From: Metellina segmentata
Lineage: Eukaryota; Arthropoda; Arachnida; Araneae; Tetragnathidae
DNA length: 64,000 nt
Direction of reading: 5' to 3'
Assembly: GCA_947359465.1 (NCBI GenBank)
Contig: OX375881.1
Span: 31,661,742 to 31,725,741 of the forward strand
Under the pieces are notes generated by a model. That model saw only the letters and a list, made by a program, of their open reading frames with translations. It was not told the DNA's origin and did not search any database. Positions 57,147 through 64,000 of the stretch are shown here, in pieces (positions within the stretch are counted from its first letter, which is position 1; the number at the start of each line of letters is the position of its first letter). Position numbers and translations under genes: made by a program.

Positions 57147-57884
57147 TAAGGGGGTCCAAACCACAAAAATCGTCAAATTTTCGAAATTATTTGTATTATT
57201 TAAAGAAATTCTCTGTGTTTTTCTGCTCAAAATGACGTCTAAATCATGTTTCTGTCTTAATTAGAACTAGAGATATAATAATTTTTGTGATGCGTTGTTT
57301 TGAAAATCTAACACTCTTGACAGTTGTTGTCATGGCAACAACACCTGTCTTTAAAACTTTAAATGCGTTTTTCTCCATGATACATTTTTTCAAGATTTCC
57401 TGTATTCAAATTGCTATAAGTCGAAAACCGATAAAGTTTAAGGGTTGAAATTTGGAATCTATCTTTTTCAAACATTATACTTTAATTTCGATTCAGCAAA
57501 TTTGAAACAAATATTTACTTTTAAAAATATGACTTTTTAAATAAAAAAGTACGTTAAAATTTTCAAAAATTTTCATTCAAATATTTTTTATTTTTTAATT
57601 AATTAATATTTTCTAAATTGCTGAATCAAAATTGAAGTTTATAAATTTGTGAATAATTTAATGCAAGAATTTTAAAAATTGATCTATAATATTTTGAGTT
57701 TTAGCAATTTAAATTGACCCCTCTTTTTTTTTTAAATTTAATTTAAAATTTTTAAAAAACTTTTGGAAAAATTTTGTTTTGTCATTTTGCTTAATATTTA
57801 GTTGGGTAATTAGTACAAAAAAAATTTAAATTTCTAAATTAATTAATAAAATTTTTTTTTAATGTGTCCCGGACCCCCTTTATC
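57147..57884 (-). mobile_element. AT-rich repeat with AAGGGGGTCC ends
   Basis: Left TTTAAGGGGGTCCAAACC, right (reversed) TAAAGGGGGTCCGGGACAC. About 440 bp of it matches the reverse complement of 15363-15803. Non-coding. Confidence 0.6.
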
Positions 57885-58136
57885 GAAATCAAGACACGAG
57901 GCTTGGCAACTATTTGGAATCTCGTCAAACCTTTTGCCACAAGTTATAACTAAAAAGTGCATAAAATTTAGAAATGCGGAATTAATTCAGAGCGAAAGAA
58001 ACACGAATTTTCGTTTCATTCCCGTTTTTTGAAAAATATCGGCTGTCCCAAGTATTCGGAAATCGTTTACATTGCGCAAAGAACAAAAATAAGATTTGAA
58101 ATAAACGACGTATTAAAGCTGAAATTCCATAATAAA

Positions 58137-58169
58137 AAAAAAAAAAAAAATAATAATAATAATAATAAG
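58137..58169. repeat. Poly-A and (TAA)n tract
   Basis: About 16 A followed by about six TAA units. Confidence 0.9.
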
Positions 58170-58508
58170 TTTAGGAAAAATAATTGCCTTTTCAGCAGTA
58201 CTGGTAAACCAATCGAAGTACGTATTAAATTTTTTTTTTTATTTAAGTAATTTTTATTGATAACTTTGTCAATTATGTTCTAATTTGATTGTAATTTTGA
58301 AAAGACTGTAAATAGATGGTACTGAATAAATTTTTTTCATGTACCGCACAAAAAAAAGATATCACAAAAACAGGTTGGAGTGTACATACTTAAATTTGGG
58401 ATTTCTTCTTTAGGATTTGTATTGGCGAAGTGCTGAATTTGTATTCGAAAGCAAGCCAACCGGCGTCCTTTCGGGGATAGATGCAAGAAACACTCCCTAT
58501 ATTTAGCT

Positions 58509-58795
58509 AGCCCGGTTGGAAGATAATCTGATTAGCAACCGGAGATTTGCAAGTTTGAATCTAGCCGAAGGGACAGGTGCATGTTAAATCTGACGTTGTG
58601 CCAAATGTCCTCACTTTAGCGTGGTATGGCAGTGTATAGAGTGGGGGTGCCATCCCGGGTTTTGTGCCGTCATCTCACCGTGGTTCAAAATTACTTGGTG
58701 TTATCTTCGGATCTCTTCTATTGGGATTGATCTCGGATCGTCGTCAATAGCCCGTTGTGTTGTTCCAGTACAACGTTATTAAAATACCTACCCAC
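58509..58795 (+). repeat. SINE-A, complete with 12-bp target duplication
   Basis: CTATATTTAGCT at 58497-58508 and 58796-58807 flanks a 287-bp SINE with a diverged tRNA-like head (AGCCCGGTTGGAAGATAA; B-box region AAGTTTGAATCTAGCC) and a 3' end CAACGTTATTAAAATA. Confidence 0.88.
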
Positions 58796-58809
58796 CTATA
58801 TTTAGCTTG

Positions 58810-59409
58810 ACAGAAAATATCTCAAAATTTTATTTGAGGAGCATCAGAAATTAATGAGAACAAATTGTAATTTTGTTATCTTTTCTATTATAAAATTTTT
58901 TTTTCAATCTTTTTCAGGTTTATTCGTTTTGTGATTGGTAATATCGAGTCACGTGATAGAGAATCTTGTGGTTTAACGGGCTAATGAATTTGGAGCACGC
59001 GCAGACGACAGACACAGTTATATTTTATTTATTCATTCACACACACATACACATATATATATATATATAAAATTTGAGAGCACGCGCTAGAGAGCATGCA
59101 ATGTTTTCAGATGAACCGGCAAATTCGGTCGCCGTTTCCATAGTAACAGTCGAATATGAAGATATTAAGAAGTACTAATACAACAAACAACACGGAGAAG
59201 CTAAAAGATTTAAAATTATGATGAGATTTCCTCTGAATTTTAACAACATGCGGTGCAAAAATATTTTCTTTTTTATTTGGAAGTGAGATGGTTTGTACTT
59301 GACATATTTTAAAACATTTTGTTTTTATTTACACTATATTTCCATGTATGAGCCGATAATTTTTGGAACGTTTTCTAAAGCTTTAGTGCTGGGGTCGGCT
59401 TATATACGG
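58810..59409. other. AT-rich stretch with a CA/TA microsatellite
   Basis: 59039-59070 has (CA)n-(TA)n. Otherwise nothing recognised. Confidence 0.5.
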
Positions 59410-59417
59410 ATCCGCTT

Positions 59418-61977
59418 TAGGGATGCGACAACGATGTCGATGTTTTATAAAAAACATCGATGTATTGGAGCCGATGATTTTGTAACATCGATGTTTATAC
59501 TTGTCGATGTTTTTACGCTGTCGATGTTTTATTTTTAAATGAAAACAGTACCATTATAAAAATTTTAAAAACAATTAAGTAGCATAATTTTCAAATTAAG
59601 CAAATTGAACATACTTTTAGACCTAAGTGGCCAAAGGTGAAGGGTCTGAAAAGTAGGGATGCGACATCGATGTCGATGTTTTCAAAACATTGATATTTTA
59701 TAAAAAACATCGATGTATTGGAGCCAATGTCGCATCACTAGTTGCTAAACCAGTTTTAAGAAATGGGGTAAAAAGTTTAAACACACTGAATTTTAAAAAC
59801 ATCGATGGTTTGGGGTCGATGTGTTATTAACATCGATGTTTTAATTTTGAACACCAATGTTTCAAAACATCGATGTTTTGCCGTCGATGCCGCAACACTA
59901 GATATTAAACCAGTTTTAAGAAATGGGGAAAAAGTTTAAATACACTGAATTTTAAAAATGTCGATGGTTTGGGAGCGATGTGTTATCAACATCGATGTTT
60001 TAATTTTGAACACCAATGTTTCAAAACATCGATGTTTTGCTGTCGATGCCGCAACACTAGATATCACACCAGTTTTAAGAAATGGGGAAAAAAGTTTAAA
60101 TACACTGAATTTTAAAAATGTCGATGGTTTGGGTGCGATGTGTTATCAACATCGATGTTTTAATTTTGAACACCAATGTTTCTAAACATCGATGTTTTGC
60201 TGTCTATGCCGCAAATCTAGTTATTAAACCAGTTTTAAGAAATGGGGAAAAAAGTTTAAATACACTGAATTTTAAAAATGTCGAAAGTTTGGGAGCGATG
60301 TGTTATCAACATCGATGTTTTAATTTTAAACACCGATGTTTTGCTGTCGATGTCGCATCACTAAATGTTAAACCAGCTTTAAGAAATGGGGAAAAAAGTT
60401 TAAATACACTGAATTTTAAAAATGTCGATGGTTTGGGAGCGATGTGTTATCAACATCGATGTTTTAATTTTGAACACCAATGTTTCTAAACATCGATGTT
60501 TTGCTGTCGATGCCGCAACTCTAGTTATTACACCAGTTTTAAGAAATGGGGAAAAAAGTTTAAATACACTGAATTTTAAAAATGTCGAAAGTTTGGGAGC
60601 GATGTGTTATCAACATCGATGTTTTAATTTTGAACACCAATGTTTCAAAACATCGATGTTTTGCTGTCGATGCCGCAACACTTGATATTAAACCAGTTTT
60701 AAGAAATGGGGAAAAAATTTTAAATACACTGAATTTTAAAAATGTCGATGGTTTGGGAGCGATGTGTTATCAACATTGATGTTTTAATTTTGAGCACCAA
60801 TGTTTCAAAACATCGATGTTTTGCTGTCGATGCCGCAACACTAGATATTAAACCAGTTTTAAGAAATGAGGAAAAAAGTTTAAATACACTGAATTTTAAA
60901 AATGTCGATGGTTTGGGAGCGATGTGTTATCAACATCGATGTTTTAATTTTGAACACCAATGTTTCAAAACATCGATGTTTTGCTGTCGATGCCGCAACA
61001 CTAGATATTAAACCAGTTTTAAGAAATGGGGAAAAAAGTTTAAATACACTGAATTTTAAAAATGTCGATGGTTTGGGAGCGATGTGTTATCAACATCGAT
61101 GTTTTAATTTTGAACACCAATGTTTCAAAACATCGATGTTTTGCTGTCGATGCCGCAGCACTAGATATTAAACCAGTTTTAAGAAATGGGGAAAAAAGTT
61201 TAAATACACTGAATTTTAAAAATGTCGATGGTTTGGGAGCGATGTGTTATCAACATCGATGTTTTAATTTTGAACACCAATGTTTCAAAACATCGATGTT
61301 TTGCTGTCGATGCCGCAACACTAGATATTAAACCAGTTTTAAGAAATGGGGAAAAAAGTTTAAATACACTGAATTTTAAAAATGTCGATGGTTTGGGAGC
61401 GATGTGTTATCAACATCGATGTTTTAATTTGGAACACCAATGTTTCAAAACATCGATGTTTTGCTGTCGATGCCGCAACACTAGATATTAAACCAGTTTT
61501 AAGAAATGGGGAAAAAAGTTTAAATACACTGAATTTTAAAAATGTCGATGGTTTTGGAGCGATGTGTTATCAACATCGATGTTTTAATTTTAAACACCGA
61601 TGTTTTGCTGTCGATGTCGCATCACCAGTTGTTAAACCAGTTTTAAGAAATGGGGAAAAAAGTTTAAATACACTGAATTTTTAAAATGTCGATGTTTTTT
61701 TTTTTTTTTTTTTTTTTTGGGGGGGGGAGGGTTAATCTATTATCAACATCGATGTTTCAATTTAGAACATCGTTGCTTTAGTGTCCATGTCGCATCACTA
61801 GTTGCTAAACCAGTTTTAGGAAATGGGGGACAAAAATTTAAATACACTGAATTTTAAAAACACCGATGTTTCAAAACATCGATGTATTTGGGGCGATGTA
61901 TTATCAATATCGATGTTTTAATTTTGAACATCGATGTTTCAAAACATCGATATTTTGCTGTCGATGTCGCATCACTA
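59418..61977 (+). mobile_element. hAT-type MITE expanded by an internal 160-bp array (2560 bp)
   Basis: Ends TAGGGATGCGACAACGATG and, reversed, TAGTGATGCGACATCGACAG, matching the MITE at 32416-33154. Flanks ATCCGCTT (59410-59417) and ATCCACTT (61978-61985) differ at one of eight bases, a slightly decayed hAT duplication. The first ~300 bp are colinear with the smaller copy, including an internal 'agtagggatgcgacatcg' repeat of the terminus near 59654. Confidence 0.85.
59745..61690 (+). repeat. 160-bp tandem array inside the hAT-type element, about 12 units
   Basis: Landmarks 'taaaccagttttaagaaatg', 'aatacactgaattttaaaaa', 'tgtcgatggtttgggagcga', 'aacatcgatgttttaatttt' and 'cgatgttttgctgtcgatgc' repeat every 160 bp (recurrent frames start at 60742, 60902, 61062, 61222 and 61382). 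Two shorter units near 60330 and 61600 lack about 15 bp. Adjacent central units are nearly identical, a sign of recent homogenisation. The 160-bp period is not a multiple of three, and the recurrent small frames are not genes. Confidence 0.95.
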
Positions 61978-62065
61978 ATCCACTTATCTCGCAAAAAAGG
62001 TAGACAATTTTCCGTTACTCGTGCGCATGCGATAAATATCGCAATGTGAAGGGAATCTTTAATTA

Positions 62066-62100
62066 ATGTCGTACTAGAGGTTCGGGATCAATCCAGAAGC
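62066..62100 (-). repeat. SINE-A 3' end fragment
   Basis: 'taatgtcgtactagaggttc', 'gggatcaatcc'; cut off abruptly by the palindromic block that follows. Confidence 0.5.
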
Positions 62101-62250
62101 GATCCATATGTGGATGGATTGTGAAGCAATCCATCCTCATATGGATCCTCATATCTATGAAAATTATAGTTTGCAAAGCGAACTAAATATGATTGCGTAG
62201 CCAATCATCGGGGGTTGACGAGCAAAAGCGAGAAGGTGGCGAAGCCCCCT
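62101..62250. other. Palindromic block with GCGAAGC-type motifs
   Basis: A hairpin pairs ATCCATATGTGGATGGATTG with CAATCCATCCTCATATGGAT (62102-62147). A second potential hairpin pairs CGGGGGTT near 62209 with AAGCCCCC near 62244, and the block ends CCCCCTAGT. Short 'gcgaa', 'gcgag' and 'gcgta' motifs recur. A hairpin followed by CTAG resembles a Helitron 3' end, but no 5' end or Rep/helicase is seen. Confidence 0.35.
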
Positions 62251-62319
62251 AGTAAAGTATAATTAAAATTTAACAACGAAAATTCAAAAAGCTTTCGCAA
62301 TAAGAAATAAGATATTGGA

Positions 62320-62400
62320 TCACAGGTTGAACAGTTTCGAACTAGCAGCCCTCCAGTTGCTAATCTGGTACTCTTCCAAACGGTCTACATAGGTTCTTTG
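62320..62400 (-). repeat. Isolated SINE-A-type tRNA-like head
   Basis: On the minus strand: 'tagaccgtttggaagagtac', 'cagattagcaactggagggc', 'tgctagttcgaaactg'. A box and B box are present; the body is absent. Confidence 0.6.
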
Positions 62401-64000
62401 ATAGACTAAAGAAATTTTCTTACACCAGGAGCCTATCGAAACGTTCAAAGCCGGAAGGGAGGAACGTTTTCATTTGCACTACCCAGACGCACTTACGTTA
62501 TCCCTTGACAGGTCTTAACATTCTAGTTTTTCTTTATCGGATTTCATACATCCCTGATGCACTCTCCAAAGTTGAATGAAAACGCTTATCGACAAAGCAT
62601 TCGTTCTACTTTGTGAGAAAAAAATGGCACGTTTCCCTAAAGTTTTGGAGAATTGTTTGCTTCTCACTTTTTTTTCTCCCATTTCAATGTTTGCTCAATT
62701 TTTTTGTTGAGGATTCGTTCTCTGTAAATACCCTCCAATGAATAAAAGTAGATATGAAATTTCAACTTAGAAAAAATACAATGAAGGAACGAATACTAAA
62801 ATACAATGAAGGCAACTGAGGTTAAAGTGCAATAAAAGCAACTGATATTAAAATAGTAATTTAATTAGGGTAAAAATGAGTTTTATGTCGAAGGCAATAT
62901 TGGAAACAGATCAAATTTGGTTTGATATAAAAGGTATAAACAAAAACCTTTCTATAAAGTTCTAAAGATCCAAATAATTATAAAAAATTAAATAGATCTT
63001 TATGGGGATTTTCTCTTATCAAATAGAGCAAGTTTAAAATTGCAGAAATTTTACGAAGTACTTTATGGTATTTATTTCCAACTTTCACTTTAATCAATTC
63101 TGGATTAAAATTTATTTTCTAATTGACTAAAAATAGAATTTGTTTCCTCTACCCAGAAAAATATAGAAAATATTTAATATTCAAACCACCATTATTAATT
63201 TCCAATGTTTCATCCATATTTTAAAACGCTACCTGCCGAGAAAATTTATTCACAAAATGCTGTTACTAAAAAAAGATTAATTTTTTTTTAGTAACAGCAT
63301 CAACCTTTACGCCGCGGTGCTCAGATTTTTTTTCAATCGTCTCACAGAACGGCTATTTCCCCTGCATGTCCGTACCCCCTTGTCTAATTACATAACTTTC
63401 GCAATAGAGCATTGAATGGCATTTACGACTGACGCTTTCCTTCCACAGTATAGTATCGTTTGGCGTGAGAGAGATACCGCCGGAGCGACCGTCTGCCTTT
63501 CCCCGAAAAGCGTTCACACTTCACGGTCAACAGGGTAGGGTACTGTTGAAAACAATACTTATTAGGAAAGCTTACCTTCTTTTTCACACTTGTATTGCTT
63601 CAACTTCCTTAAGAACCCGGGTCGTTGAATAAGTATAACCTTTTCTCTTATACTTTACAGCAATCAATCTATTTTCAATATCAGCAATGAAACGTAAAAA
63701 GTCTTTTTATTTTTACTAACAACTTAGAGAATTTATTCCAATCACCAAGTATTTACAAGAATTTTGTACAAGTTTTTAAATATTACAGTTTTTCGCATCA
63801 TCTCTCGTGACATAATACAATCGGCTGCCAGAAGGTTAGTTGTTTTCGCAGCAGTGCTGTCACGTATAGTCTGTGAAATACTAGTTCGCAGTTGTTCGCG
63901 ACAGGTACCTAACAAAAGGAGGAACTCTCTAGAATATCAGTCTCTGACAACTCGTAAATGGTGATTGATACCAGCGGTCACTTAGAAGGGGATAACATTC
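62401..64000. other. Mostly unrecognised; perfect hairpin at 63257-63300
   Basis: AT-rich DNA. ATGCTGTTACTAAAAAAA pairs exactly with its complement around an 8-base loop, an 18-bp stem. No frame has recognisable content; the last ~600 bp have somewhat higher complexity and may be unique sequence. Confidence 0.45.

Larger units (their letters stand above)
56950..58382. mobile_element. TA-flanked TIR element, mariner/pogo-like, hosting another repeat
   Basis: Ends CACTCAAACCTGTTTTTGTG and, reversed, CACTCCAACCTGTTTTTGTG; TA flanks at 56948-56949 and 58383-58384. It also has a duplicated subterminal 'gcggt-aa-gggacc-gcataaa' motif near 56975 and 57075. No transposase frame survives. The AT-rich repeat 57147-57884 lies inside. 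Confidence 0.7.

Noticed and set aside
59958..61684. Recurrent 65-123-codon frames
   Set aside because: Products of the 160-bp array; the overlap pattern follows the repeat period.

Overview
This window is eukaryotic, gene-poor and built almost entirely of mobile elements and satellites. AT-rich sequence, tRNA-derived SINEs, Tc1/mariner, hAT, piggyBac and PIF/Harbinger relics and a Ty3/gypsy element together suggest an arthropod, probably an insect with a large genome. That placement is inference: no host exon, rRNA or functional tRNA was recognised.

Layout. 1-7 kb: a tRNA-derived SINE (SINE-A), a Harbinger-like element with a broken MADF-type gene, a (TA)n tract and a ~300-bp tandem array. 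7-10 kb: a TIR element holding a TA-flanked MITE, then a Harbinger-type MITE whose core is amplified four times. 10.6-12.3 kb: a second SINE family (SINE-B) with a 43-bp minisatellite inside it. 14-19 kb: piggyBac-like and MITE remnants and a 770-bp foldback. 19.2-25.3 kb: a Ty3/gypsy retrotransposon with 279-bp LTRs, inserted in a TIR element that itself lies in one copy of a duplicated locus. 27 kb: a Tc1 relic. 28.5-31.4 kb: a 114-bp satellite with dimeric higher-order structure. 32.4-33.2 kb: a hAT-type MITE with 8-bp TSD inside a decayed minisatellite. 34.3-35.1 kb: complex non-repetitive DNA. 37.9-39.1 kb: an intact Tc1-like transposon (DD36E spacing). 39.8-41.7 kb: a Harbinger MITE split by an intact DD41D mariner-like transposon. 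42.2-42.9 kb: a piggyBac deletion derivative. 46-48 kb: LINE, Tc1 and SINE relics. 48.3-52.5 kb: a 125-bp satellite. 54.6-56.2 kb: a Tc1 relic split by a hAT element. 56.5-58.8 kb: two SINE-A copies with clean target-site duplications around a TIR element. 59.4-62 kb: a hAT-type element with a 160-bp array inside.

Only two genes look intact, the transposases at 38039-39079 and 40319-41383. The LTR element keeps every polyprotein domain but has three in-frame stops and two compensating frameshifts despite LTRs that look identical.

The strongest theme is that several element families (SINE-B, Harbinger MITE, hAT MITE, a dispersed GACGAG-box repeat) each carry a local tandem amplification of an internal segment, so the window shows satellites forming from transposons. 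I found no new enzymatic or defence system.
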